From the NCBI GenBank assembly GCA_035501495.1, contig DATJWB010000218.1, forward strand, positions 1 through 64,000: 64,000 nucleotides of DNA, read 5' to 3'. The position numbers and the translations under genes are program-made. Positions 18,153 to 26,034 of the stretch are shown here, one piece after another. Position 1 is the first letter of the stretch; each line of letters begins with the position of its first letter. The notes below the pieces were generated by a model. It was not told the origin of the DNA. It worked only from the letters and a program-made list of their open reading frames with translations, and searched no databases. This stretch comes from JAIQFL01 sp035501495. GTDB lineage: Bacteria > Acidobacteriota > Terriglobia > Bryobacterales > Bryobacteraceae.

Positions 18153-18471
18153 CCGAAAGGCGGCGCGCATCGAGCAGTATTTCGATGGCGAGAACGATGT
18201 GGTGGCGCTGCAGCAGGGGCCGCAGCAGCCGCCGGCCGCGCCGCACATTCCGCTGGGCTGCACACTGGTGTTTTCGCCGGGGTGGGAAGCCGACCGCACC
18301 GGCGGGACCGCGGGACTGTGTACGCCGGTGGAGCGCGATCTGTTCGATTGCCACGAAGGGTGCTACTGGCCCGCGCAGGTGCCCGACCAACTGAACCACG
18401 CCGCCAACTGGACTGCGAAGTGCGCCTCCGCGCAGAAGGACTGGCGCAAGCTCGACCTGGTGTTTCCATGA
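18130..18471 (+). CDS. qhpC: Quinohemoprotein amine dehydrogenase gamma subunit precursor
   Basis: The small catalytic subunit that carries the cysteine tryptophylquinone cofactor. It has 113 residues with a leader of about 37. All cross-link positions known from Paracoccus and Pseudomonas are present at exact spacing: Cys44-Glu53, Cys64-Asp70 and Cys78-Asp86 for the thioether bridges, and Cys74-Trp80 for the quinone (CTLVFSPGWEAD, CTPVERDLFDCHEGCYW). The start lies inside qhpD. The stop TGA overlaps the ATGATG start of qhpB. The leader has no Sec or Tat features, consistent with the unusual export of this subunit. Confidence 0.95.
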   Translation: MKHLRSINRKAARIEQYFDGENDVVALQQGPQQPPAAPHIPLGCTLVFSPGWEADRTGGTAGLCTPVERDLFDCHEGCYWPAQVPDQLNHAANWTAKCASAQKDWRKLDLVFP

Positions 18472-19547
18472 TGAGGATCGCGTCGTGGACGGGGATTCTC
18501 TTCCTGGCTGTCTCCCTGTACGCCGCCGACAAAATCACCGGCGGCAACGGGACGCTGTACCTCGGCGGGCGTCCCAACAGGATCTTCATCATCGACGAGG
18601 CCACCGAGAAGGTCACCGGTGAGATCGTGTGCAAGACCGGCACGCCCACCGATCTGACGCTCTCGCAGGATAAGAAGCGATTCTACCTGCTGAATATCGC
18701 GTTCGAAGACGTGGAGATCGTGGACATCGCGTCCAGACAGGTGATCGACAACTTCCGTCTGAGCGAGGGCAACAAGAAGGCGCGCATCTTTGGCTTCGAG
18801 GCCGATCCGCTGAATCGCTTCATGGTGATCCTGACCAAGACCGCCACTAAGCAGGTGGACCGGTTCGACATCAGCGCGCCCACGCTTCAGCTATACGACC
18901 TGAAAGAGCACAAGGTGACGCGCACGATTCCGTGGCCCAATGGAGAAGAGCGCGAGTTCGCCAACATCCGCTTTTCGCCCGACGGCAAGTTTTTGTATTT
19001 CTTCGGCGACGATGTGCTGATCTACGACACCACCGACTTCAAGCAGGTGGACAAGTGGGAACTCTCGCATCCGATCGAAGACGGATTCGGGAGGATCAAT
19101 TTCAACAGCCTGGACGACAATAACGAAGAGTCGGGCTACCTGACCGGCGTGTTCAGCGTTCAGGACCCGGTGCAGAACCGGCGGATCATGGGCGTGGCGC
19201 GCGTCAATCTGGAAAAGAAGAGCGTGGACTGGTTCCCGCTGGGACCGGCCACGGGCGTGAGCTTCGCGCTGGCGCCTGGGCGGCAGTGGGCCTACGGGCT
19301 GCACCAGGAGATCGGCAAGTACGAGTTCTGGTCGTTCGACCTGGCAAATCACAAGCTCGGGCCGCGCGTGGAATTCCCGGGAAGGCCGCGGATGGGACTG
19401 AAGGTCAGCTCCAACGGAAAGGTGCTGTACGTCCACGTTGCGGGGAACACGATCGATCTGTACGACACGTCGAACTTCAAATACCTGCGGACGATTACCC
19501 TGGACGCCGACATGACGACGAATCTCTATGTCATGCCGGGTAAGTAG
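18468..19547 (+). CDS. qhpB: Quinohemoprotein amine dehydrogenase beta subunit
   Basis: A 359-residue periplasmic seven-bladed beta-propeller that encloses the gamma subunit. The signal peptide is MRIASWTGILFLAVSLYAAD. YVTN-like blade repeats follow (GRPNRIFIIDEATEKVTGEI, DRFDISAPTLQLYDLKEHKV, RFSPDGKFLYFFGDDVLIYD). Two adjacent ATG codons (18468, 18471) overlap the stop of qhpC, which gives tight coupling and matched synthesis of the subunits. The frame is open far upstream but that part is antisense-like noise over qhpC. Confidence 0.93.
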   Translation: MMRIASWTGILFLAVSLYAADKITGGNGTLYLGGRPNRIFIIDEATEKVTGEIVCKTGTPTDLTLSQDKKRFYLLNIAFEDVEIVDIASRQVIDNFRLSEGNKKARIFGFEADPLNRFMVILTKTATKQVDRFDISAPTLQLYDLKEHKVTRTIPWPNGEEREFANIRFSPDGKFLYFFGDDVLIYDTTDFKQVDKWELSHPIEDGFGRINFNSLDDNNEESGYLTGVFSVQDPVQNRRIMGVARVNLEKKSVDWFPLGPATGVSFALAPGRQWAYGLHQEIGKYEFWSFDLANHKLGPRVEFPGRPRMGLKVSSNGKVLYVHVAGNTIDLYDTSNFKYLRTITLDADMTTNLYVMPGK

Positions 19548-19548
19548 T

Positions 19549-19739
19549 GTGGCGCGGGCACTCCTGCCTGCCGCGTCCCCACTCATGGGGACGCTTGTCG
19601 GGTGTGTACAGTGCCAGTGGCGGCGAGGGGTTTTCGAGGCTGCCGCGCCGAGACTCATCTCGGCTCTTGCCGGCCGCCTTGAGTCCGGCGAAGGAGTGGT
19701 TTTCGCTGCTGCGGCAGCGCTGTCCCGGGCAAACCCGGC
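19549..19739 (+). repeat. Dispersed intergenic repeat, copy b (between qhpB and qhpE)
   Basis: Core 19549-19573 (GTGGCGCGGGCACTCCTGCC and five more bases) is identical to copy e (minus strand) and differs by one base from copy c. A short palindrome follows (GTCCCC...GGGGAC), then GAGACTCATCTC. The part at 19604-19647 matches copy f at 59658-59702 with few changes (both contain GGGGTTTTCGAGGCTGCCGC). The whole gap between the two qhp genes is repeat-derived. Confidence 0.75.
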
Positions 19740-20384
19740 ATGACCGCTCAGGCGCCGTTGCCGCGAGTGCGCGTGGGCGTGATCGATAGCGGCGTGCATG
19801 CCACGCACCAGCACATTTCGGGAGTGGCCGGGGGCGTCGCGATTTACCCCGACGGGCGGAAGGATGAAGACTACACCGACCGCATCGGCCACGGGACGGC
19901 GGTGACGGCGGTGATTTGCGAGAAGGCGCCCGAAGCCGCGATCTACGCCGTCAGGATTTTCCACGAGCGGCTGTCCACCCGGATCGAGACGCTGGTGCGG
20001 GCCATCGAGTGGTGCGTCGAAAACGAGATGCACCTGATCAACCTGAGCCTGGGCACGAGCAATCCGGATCACGAGCCGGTGCTGCTGAAATCGCTCGAAC
20101 GCGTGCAGGAGAAGGGGATCACGCTGGTGGCGGCGGACGAGGACAACGGCACGCGCTGGCTTCCGGGCTGCCTGCCGGGCGTGGGAGCGCCGGTGGTGCT
20201 GGATTGGGATTGCCCTCGCGACGAGTATCGCACCAGCCGGCCGGCGGACGGGCGGACCCTGTACCGGGCCTCGGGCTATCCGCGGCCGATTCCCGGGGTG
20301 CCACCTGAGCGGAACCTGAAAGGCATCAGTTTCGCGGTGGCCAACGTGACGGGCCTGCTGGCGGCGAGATTCACAAAACTTTGA
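19740..20384 (+). CDS. qhpE: Subtilisin-like leader protease of the amine dehydrogenase gamma subunit
   Basis: A compact 214-residue S8-family serine protease without signal peptide or propeptide, as expected for QhpE, which removes the QhpC leader in the cytoplasm after cross-linking. The catalytic triad is visible: Asp16 (GVIDSGV), His51 (RIGHGTAV) and Ser197 (KGISFAVANV, where most subtilases read GTS). Oxyanion-type Asn lies in NLSLGTS or EDNGTRW. The 190-base gap before it is filled by a dispersed repeat, but the order matches known qhp loci. No exporter (qhpF) or flavin monooxygenase (qhpG) gene follows here. Confidence 0.88.
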   Translation: MTAQAPLPRVRVGVIDSGVHATHQHISGVAGGVAIYPDGRKDEDYTDRIGHGTAVTAVICEKAPEAAIYAVRIFHERLSTRIETLVRAIEWCVENEMHLINLSLGTSNPDHEPVLLKSLERVQEKGITLVAADEDNGTRWLPGCLPGVGAPVVLDWDCPRDEYRTSRPADGRTLYRASGYPRPIPGVPPERNLKGISFAVANVTGLLAARFTKL

Positions 20385-20445
20385 CAGCCTCTTCACGCTT
20401 CTGGGGCGGGCGGCATTCGTACTCTCGACAGGAGGTGAGAAACCA

Positions 20446-21267
20446 ATGTCGAGAAATACAGAACGAAGAGGATTTGCCGTCGTGGAACTGCTGGTGGTGA
20501 TCGCCATCATTGCGATCCTGATCGGCCTGCTGCTGCCGGCGGTGCAGAAAGTGCGGGAGGCGGCCAATCGGACCCAGGCCGCGAATAACCTCGCGCAGAT
20601 CGCGATCGCCGAGGTGAAATGTCAGAAGTTGCACGGCACGTACGTCACGGACTTGGGGATGCTGGTTCCCTGCGGTCTGGCTTTTGATCTGACGTCCGGA
20701 GTGGGGGCGGGACATCGGTACGCGGTGACTGCGGTTACAGCGGAGTCGTTTGTGGCGCAGGCGGAGCCGGTGGTGCCCGGAAAAACCGGCACGGAGACGT
20801 GCACCATGGACGAGCGGCTGTTGGCTCCGGTGTGCGCGGCAACGCCCGGCAGCAGCACGGCGGCGCAGGAGATGTGGCTGCGGATTGCGTCACTGGCGCA
20901 GCAGCAGCTCGTGCGATCGATCGGATTTCAGACTACGGCCCAGGTGCAGCCATACCTCAACGACGCGGCTACGCTGCCGGGCGTGTTCCAGCGAATGGAC
21001 GTGAACCGGGACGGCAAGGTCACGGCCGACGAGTTGTTCCAGTCGTCCGCGTCGGATCCGTCGCTGAGCGGCTTCGTTGCGGCAGTGCGCGGGGAGATGG
21101 AAATCGGGGCCGGCGGTGAAGACCCGGCGCTGATTCCCGGCGTGGCACTCTCGGGATTGAGCAGCCGCCCGGTTTGCACGGGGCTGACGGCGCGTCCGAT
21201 CGACCCGGCGAACGCTGGAGATATTGTGGCGGCGCTGAATACTTGCGCGGTTGTGCCAGGGAAGTAG
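20446..21267 (+). CDS. Pseudopilin-like protein with an EF-hand loop
   Basis: 273 residues. The N-terminus is a type IV prepilin signal and helix (RRGFAVVELLVVIAIIAILI, then GLLLPAVQKVREAANR), with cleavage before Phe and Glu at mature position 5. The rest is periplasmic. A canonical EF-hand or dockerin-like loop, DVNRDGKVTADE, lies near residue 186. Four or five cysteines in the second half may form disulfides. The start is strongly set by AGGAGGTGA 5' of ATG 20446. It follows qhpE by 62 bases and may be co-transcribed. Planctomycete DUF1559 proteins share the N-terminus; no DUF1559 tail is seen. Confidence 0.8.
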   Translation: MSRNTERRGFAVVELLVVIAIIAILIGLLLPAVQKVREAANRTQAANNLAQIAIAEVKCQKLHGTYVTDLGMLVPCGLAFDLTSGVGAGHRYAVTAVTAESFVAQAEPVVPGKTGTETCTMDERLLAPVCAATPGSSTAAQEMWLRIASLAQQQLVRSIGFQTTAQVQPYLNDAATLPGVFQRMDVNRDGKVTADELFQSSASDPSLSGFVAAVRGEMEIGAGGEDPALIPGVALSGLSSRPVCTGLTARPIDPANAGDIVAALNTCAVVPGK

Positions 21268-21319
21268 TTCCTTCCAACCTCTTCCTTTTGCCTTTTTCCC
21301 GTCTGTCGAAAGATTCCTC

Positions 21320-21356
21320 TTGACATTCCGCCGCCTTTAGTACTAATAAATTAGTA
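21320..21356 (+). promoter_or_regulatory. blaI promoter and palindromic operator over the start codon
   Basis: TTGACA (21320-21325) is 18 bases from TAATAA (21344-21349), so transcription should start at or next to the blaI ATG (21356). A perfect 16-base palindrome, TACTAATAAATTAGTA (21341-21356), covers the -10 box and the first base of the start codon. It resembles the inverted TAC/GTA operators bound by BlaI/MecI dimers, implying autorepression. No ribosome binding site is present. Confidence 0.75.
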
Positions 21357-21727
21357 TGCGACGGAAGAGCACCACCCTTACCGAGCAGGAACTGGAGATC
21401 ATGAAGATCATCTGGGAGCGCGACCGCGTCACGGTCCGGGACGTTTACGAAGCGCTGCTGGAACGCCGCAAAGTGGCGTACACCACCGTGATGACCATGA
21501 TGAAGATCCTGGAGCAAAAGAAGTATTTGAAAAAGAGCCAGTTGGACCGTGCCTACGTCTACCAGCCGGCTCAGCCCAAGCGCCAGGTCATCGGGAATAT
21601 GGTCCACGACTTCATCAACCGGGTCTTCAACGGCTCGGCCGAGCCGCTCCTCGTGCACCTGGTGGAAGATCATTCCCTTTCGCCTCAGGACCTGGAGGAG
21701 ATCGCGCGGCTGCGGAGGAAGTCATGA
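21356..21727 (+). CDS. blaI: BlaI/MecI/CopY family repressor
   Basis: A 123-residue winged-helix repressor. Residues 8-75 form the DNA-binding domain (TEQELEIMKIIWERDRVTVR, AYTTVMTMMKILEQKKYLKK) and the C-terminal helices dimerise (MVHDFINRVFNGSAEPLLVH). In known systems BlaI is cut after a membrane M56 protease senses a signal. The protease-type partner is two genes downstream. The palindrome over its own start suggests autoregulation. The stop overlaps the next ATG (ATGA). The mRNA is probably leaderless. Confidence 0.92.
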   Translation: MRRKSTTLTEQELEIMKIIWERDRVTVRDVYEALLERRKVAYTTVMTMMKILEQKKYLKKSQLDRAYVYQPAQPKRQVIGNMVHDFINRVFNGSAEPLLVHLVEDHSLSPQDLEEIARLRRKS

Positions 21728-22800
21728 AGAAAGGGCACTTCAATCCCCGGCTGGTGTCTATTCTCCTGGTGTCTATTCTCAAGGAGCTTTCGATGTCGCA
21801 GATCCGCTGGATTCCCGCCGCGGGAGTCGGGATACTGGCCGCGGCCTGCTGGATCGTAACCGGTACCCTCCAGGTGTCGGCGGCGCCCCAACTGGTGATT
21901 GATGCCGCGGGAGTTACGGTGGACACCGGTCCGGCTCTTTGGCATCGCGCTCCGGTGAGTTATCCCTCATCCGCCCGCCAAAAAGGTGTACAGGGGACAG
22001 TGACCCTGGAAGCCAGGACCGATGCGGAAGGCAACGTCACCGATGCGCGGGTGTTGAGCGGGCCGGATGAGTTGCGGAGGGCTGCCTTGCAATCCGTTCT
22101 GCAATGGCACTTCCAGCGCGGCGCCTCGGGAGCCACACGCGCCATCAGCATCACCTTCCGGTTACCGGATCCGGCCAGCCCTTCCGCGCCCGCGGCGGAA
22201 TCGACGGCAGACCAGCCGAAGCCCAGCCCCGAAGAACTGATCCGGGAACTCCGGGCGAAAGCAACGGAACTCGATTTGCGCCGCGCCGCTGCAAGTGGCA
22301 GCCCGATCAAAGGTATCTCCGTCCTGGGTCTCCCTGACCAGAAGCGCGACGAACTGCTCGCGCGGCTCCCGGTGCATGCCGGGGAGACTTTTACGGCCGA
22401 CGCTTTGCTTCGAGTCACCCAAACCATCCGGGAATTCGACGAGCATCTGGGGATCAGCGCCCGGACTGACACGGGCGAACTGTGGCTCACCATCGCGACT
22501 CCCGGGTCCCCGATGTTGCCGGCCGAGGGAAGCGGCAACGGCCCGCACTTGGTGCGCTCCGTCCCGCCGGTGTATCCTCCCGAGGCCAAGGCCGCCCGCC
22601 TCTCGGGGATTGTAAAGCTCAGTGCCACCATCGGAACCGATGGGGCCGTGAAGCGCCTGGAGGTAATCAGCGGACATCCTCTACTGGTGCCTGCCGCGAT
22701 GGAGGCAGTTCGGCAGTGGGTCTACCAGCCCACTCTCTGGAATGGCAATCCGGTCGAATGGAAGACGGAGATCTCGGTCAACTTCACGTTGGCGGATTGA
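21724..22800 (+). CDS. Protein with two TonB C-terminal domains, truncated paralogue of the M56-TonB gene
   Basis: 358 residues. After about 20 residues comes one membrane helix (VGILAAACWIVTGTLQVSA), then a TonB-type domain (about 75-150, PVSYPSSARQKGVQGTVTLE), a helical linker, and a second TonB-type domain (about 280-357, PPVYPPEAKAARLSGIVKLS). It aligns along its length with the C-terminal half of the gene at 22822, including the segment before the helix (RLVSIL...KELSMSQIRW against RVVSIFKEVHMSRTRW). It therefore looks like a duplicate that lost the M56 protease half. It may link energy or signal between membranes. Confidence 0.8.
   Translation: MKKGHFNPRLVSILLVSILKELSMSQIRWIPAAGVGILAAACWIVTGTLQVSAAPQLVIDAAGVTVDTGPALWHRAPVSYPSSARQKGVQGTVTLEARTDAEGNVTDARVLSGPDELRRAALQSVLQWHFQRGASGATRAISITFRLPDPASPSAPAAESTADQPKPSPEELIRELRAKATELDLRRAAASGSPIKGISVLGLPDQKRDELLARLPVHAGETFTADALLRVTQTIREFDEHLGISARTDTGELWLTIATPGSPMLPAEGSGNGPHLVRSVPPVYPPEAKAARLSGIVKLSATIGTDGAVKRLEVISGHPLLVPAAMEAVRQWVYQPTLWNGNPVEWKTEISVNFTLAD
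21751..21780 (+). repeat. Perfect 15-bp tandem duplication in the TonB gene
   Basis: CTGGTGTCTATTCTC occurs twice without a gap, encoding LVSIL twice, exactly where the paralogue was cut from its protease half. The M56-TonB gene has only one equivalent (RVVSIF). Confidence 0.85.
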
Positions 22801-22821
22801 TGGGCATCGAGGAGAAACGCC

Positions 22822-24594
22822 ATGAGCAGCGCTCTGATCTGGAACAACCTGATGGCCTACAGCCTGCAGATCGGGCTGTTGGTGGGGCTGGCCGCCTTCC
22901 TGCCGGCGATCCTGCGATTCCGTCTTCCGGGGGCCAGGCTGGTCTTTCTGCAAGTCCTGCTGGCGGCCTGCCTGCTTCTTCCCGCGATTCAACCCTGGAA
23001 GCGCGCGCCGGCGGGCAACGGCGATGGCGTCACCACATCGGTGGTGGTGGTCGAGCGCGGCTCACCGGGTGGGGGCCCCGGTTTGCCATGGCCGCAACTC
23101 GGGTTGGTGTTGCTGGCCGCGGGGTTCGCGATTCGATTGGGCCTGCTGGGAGTGGGATTCGTCCGCCTGGCACGTTACCGCCGAAACGCGAGCAGCCTGG
23201 ATGCCACGGGCCGCTGCCCGACGCTTGTGTCCGATGAAATCTCGAGTCCCGTGACCTTCGGCTTCCTCAGGCCCGTGGTATTGCTGCCGGCGAGCTTTTC
23301 GGAGATGGAACCTGCCCGCCGGCAGGCGATTCTCTGCCACGAATTCCTGCATGTGGAACGGCGCGACTGGGTGCTGATGGTGGCCGAGGAGGTGGTGCGG
23401 GCGATCTTCTGGTTTCATCCCGCAATCTGGTGGGTGCTGGGCGAGATTCAACTGGCGCGCGAGCAGGCTGTCGATCGCGAAGTGGTTCGCCGAACGCAGG
23501 CCCGCGAAGAGTACGTGGACGCGCTGCTGGAGATTGCCGGCGCCGATCTGCAACAGGACCTGGCGCCTGCCCCGCTGTTCCTGCGGCGGCGGCACCTCAA
23601 ACAACGAGTGGTTTCGATTTTCAAGGAGGTTCATATGTCGAGAACGAGATGGATGTCCAGGCTGGTCCTCGGGCTGACGATTCTGGTGACGGCGTGCTGG
23701 CTCGTGACGGGAGCCTTCCCATTAGTCGCGGAGCCGCAGAGCGATGCGCCCGGAGTGTCGGTGGATATCGGCGCGGCGACGCTGATGCACCGCGCGGCGG
23801 TGGCCTACCCCGAAGCGGCACGGCGCAAGGGAGTGCAAGGGACCGTGATGTTGGAAGCCACGCTGGATGCGGCCGGAAACGTGACCGACGCGCACGTCCT
23901 GAGCGGCCCCGAAGATCTGCGCCGCGCGGCGCTCGATTCGCTGCTGCAGTGGCACTTCGCCAATGGCGCCGCGGGAGCCACCCGGCAGGTAAGCGTCACT
24001 TTCCAACTGCCGGATAGCAAGCCCGCGGCTCCGGCAACCGGGTACGCCCGATCGAGCGCATTCTATGCGGGCCGGACGGTGAAAGCCGTCAGTGTCCTCG
24101 GCCTCTCCGACCAGGCGCGGCGCGATCTGCTCTCGGCCTTGCCGGTGCACGAGGGGGACACCATCACCGCGGACACGGTCGGAAGAGTGGAACAGGCCGT
24201 AAAGGGCTTCGACGAACACCTGAGGGTGGCTGTGATTCCCGGCGCTTCGGGCGAAGCGTCCATCCAGGTCACCGCGCCCGACTACGTTCCGCCCGCGACT
24301 CCCGGAAAGATCCGGGTCGGGGGCGGTGTGATGCAAGCCAAGCTCATCAGCCAGGCCCGCCCGGTCTATCCGCCGGAGGCCAAGGCCGCACGAATTCAAG
24401 GCGTGGTGAGACTCTCGGCGGTAATTGGGAAGGATGGCACCGTGCAGAACCTGGAAGTGATCAGCGGCCATCCGCTGTTAGTCCCCGCGGCGCTCGAAGC
24501 CGTGCAGCAGTGGCGCTACGAAACCACCCTGCTGAATGGCGAGCCCGTGGAAGTAATGACTCAGATCGACATCAACTTTACCCTGTCCCAGTAG
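22822..24594 (+). CDS. BlaR1-like M56 metallopeptidase fused to two TonB-type domains
   Basis: 590 residues. Residues 1-265 are a membrane M56 peptidase: several helices, a regulatory TLVSDEISSPVTFGFLRPVV segment, and the zinc motif HEFLH in ILCHEFLHVERRDW, followed by HPAIWWVLGEIQLAREQAVD. A further helix (LGLTILVTACWLVTGAF) precedes a TonB-type domain near 320-395 and another at the C-terminus (PVYPPEAKAARIQGVVRLSA). The penicillin-binding sensor of true BlaR1 is absent. It probably senses a periplasmic or envelope signal and relieves repression by BlaI. The gene follows its TonB paralogue after 21 bases. Confidence 0.88.
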   Translation: MSSALIWNNLMAYSLQIGLLVGLAAFLPAILRFRLPGARLVFLQVLLAACLLLPAIQPWKRAPAGNGDGVTTSVVVVERGSPGGGPGLPWPQLGLVLLAAGFAIRLGLLGVGFVRLARYRRNASSLDATGRCPTLVSDEISSPVTFGFLRPVVLLPASFSEMEPARRQAILCHEFLHVERRDWVLMVAEEVVRAIFWFHPAIWWVLGEIQLAREQAVDREVVRRTQAREEYVDALLEIAGADLQQDLAPAPLFLRRRHLKQRVVSIFKEVHMSRTRWMSRLVLGLTILVTACWLVTGAFPLVAEPQSDAPGVSVDIGAATLMHRAAVAYPEAARRKGVQGTVMLEATLDAAGNVTDAHVLSGPEDLRRAALDSLLQWHFANGAAGATRQVSVTFQLPDSKPAAPATGYARSSAFYAGRTVKAVSVLGLSDQARRDLLSALPVHEGDTITADTVGRVEQAVKGFDEHLRVAVIPGASGEASIQVTAPDYVPPATPGKIRVGGGVMQAKLISQARPVYPPEAKAARIQGVVRLSAVIGKDGTVQNLEVISGHPLLVPAALEAVQQWRYETTLLNGEPVEVMTQIDINFTLSQ

Positions 24595-24607
24595 TTCGAA
24601 GCGATGC

Positions 24608-24633
24608 GGCGCGGACCCTCGGGTGTCCGCGCC
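24608..24633. terminator. Hairpin between convergent genes
   Basis: GGCGCGGAC (24608-24616) pairs perfectly with GTCCGCGCC (24625-24633) around an 8-base loop, midway between the stops of the M56-TonB gene and the aminotransferase gene. There is no T-run on either side, so intrinsic termination is not certain. Confidence 0.4.
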
Positions 24634-24660
24634 CACATCGCGACCCCAGGAAAATCAGAG

Positions 24661-25779
24661 TTACGTCTTGTAAACCTTCCAGAAGGCGTCGCGGAACCTG
24701 GCCATATCGGCGTCGGTGCCGATGGTGACGCGCAGCAGGTTGTCGAGCGGCGGGAAGGGACGGCCGACCGCCACGCCCATGCGCGGCATGGCATCGATGA
24801 ACGCTCGCGCGTTGCGCCCGGTGTCGATCATGATGAAGTTGGCGTGCGGCTCGATGTACCGGACGTTGCGTTCCTTCAACCAGCCGCACAGTTCGCGGCG
24901 GGTATGGGCCAGCGTGGCGCGCCGTTCGCGCAGGATGTTCTGCTGGTCGCCGAGCGCGGCGGTAACGGCGCGGGCTCCCACGATCGAGACGACGTTCATT
25001 CGCAAGGGAGCGATGCGCTCGATGATGTCCGGCCGGGCAGCCGCGAAACCCACACGCAGGCCTGCCATCCCGTAGATCTTCGAATAGGTGCGCGTGACGA
25101 TGACGTCCTTGCCCTGGCGGACGTAAGGCAGCGCGGTCTTGAGATCGGGGCTCTCGCCGAAGTGGATATAGGCTTCATCCACCAGGAGCGTGGTGTTGGC
25201 CGGAAGGTTGTTCACCAGCCAGTCGAGTTCCCTGGCGGTGGTGATGGCCGAGGTCGGGTTGTTGGGATTGCAGACGTAGATCAGACCGCCGTGCGCCTTG
25301 TCGGCTTCCTCGGCGAGTTTGTGGACGTCGGCGGTGTAGTCCTCCCGGAGTTTCGTGAGGACCACCGGGCGGCCGAGTATCCTGGCCAACTCGATGGGAC
25401 CCTCGTACGCCGGGGCGACGCTGATCAGCGGACGCGTTGGGGATGTGAAGATATCCACCGAAGTGTGCAGCACCTCGCTCGATCCGCAGCCGGTGACGAT
25501 CTGGTTGGGCGCGAGATCTTCGCTCTTGGCAATGGTGGCGTAGATGTCGCGGAATTCCTGGTAGTGGTAGCGGCCGGATGACGGCAGCACCTGCTGCATG
25601 GCGGCCAGCGAGACCTGCGGCGGCCCAGCCGGATTCTCGTTGGCGTTGAGCCACACCATGTCCTTGGGAAGGTCGGAGACGTTCACGGCTGCGCGTTGGG
25701 CGTAGGCCATTTCGGGAAGCAGGCGGGCAGCCGCCGCGGCGATGCCGAACTGTGCGGCGAAGCTTCTACGAGTTAGCAT
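24661..25779 (-). CDS. Tat-exported PLP aminotransferase, histidinol-phosphate aminotransferase type
   Basis: 372 residues. A fold type I aminotransferase close to HisC: WLNANENPAGPP near residue 43, the PLP phosphate region (TGCGSSEVL), the CNPNNPTS motif, LLVDEAYIHF, and the Schiff-base Lys in RTYSKIYGMAGLRVGF. Unusually, it starts with a twin-arginine signal (LTRRSFAAQFGIAAAAARLL, then AYA), so it should act in the periplasm. It stands alone, not in a histidine operon, so a biosynthetic hisC role is unlikely. Known family reaction: transfer of an amino group between an amino acid and a keto acid or phosphate ester. Confidence 0.85.
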   Translation of the reverse strand: MLTRRSFAAQFGIAAAAARLLPEMAYAQRAAVNVSDLPKDMVWLNANENPAGPPQVSLAAMQQVLPSSGRYHYQEFRDIYATIAKSEDLAPNQIVTGCGSSEVLHTSVDIFTSPTRPLISVAPAYEGPIELARILGRPVVLTKLREDYTADVHKLAEEADKAHGGLIYVCNPNNPTSAITTARELDWLVNNLPANTTLLVDEAYIHFGESPDLKTALPYVRQGKDVIVTRTYSKIYGMAGLRVGFAAARPDIIERIAPLRMNVVSIVGARAVTAALGDQQNILRERRATLAHTRRELCGWLKERNVRYIEPHANFIMIDTGRNARAFIDAMPRMGVAVGRPFPPLDNLLRVTIGTDADMARFRDAFWKVYKT

Positions 25780-26034
25780 AATTCTCCTCCAGGATCTCGT
25801 GAAGCTATCATACCGAAACAGGAGCCCCGATTTCAGATTCGATCGCCAGGTCTGATCCCACCGCCTTTCAGGCGGTCAGCTTGCAGCGGGTTTCACCTTG
25901 GTATTCGGCTCCCATGTCGATAGGGCTGGGTTTTGGTGGGCCGTTTGGCCTGCCAGTGAAGCCATCGACTGGGCAGGGCGAAACCGCCTGCCCCACCACC
26001 ACGCCTCCCGGGCATCGCCTTGAGCCGGTGGTCA

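Noticed and set aside
14609..18299. Two very long minus-strand open frames (690 and 661 codons) opposite the qhp genes
   Set aside because: Their translations are Arg/His-rich without any motif, and they lie antisense to well-supported qhpA and qhpD; they follow from high GC at third codon positions.
18891..20567. A 558-codon minus-strand frame over qhpB, qhpE and the pseudopilin gene
   Set aside because: Shadow of three recognised plus-strand genes; no motif or ribosome site.
25860..26030. Intergenic segment with GGGCAGGGCGAAACCGCCTG between the aminotransferase and uppS genes as another repeat family
   Set aside because: It looks like a mobile intergenic sequence, but no second copy is present in the window to support the claim.
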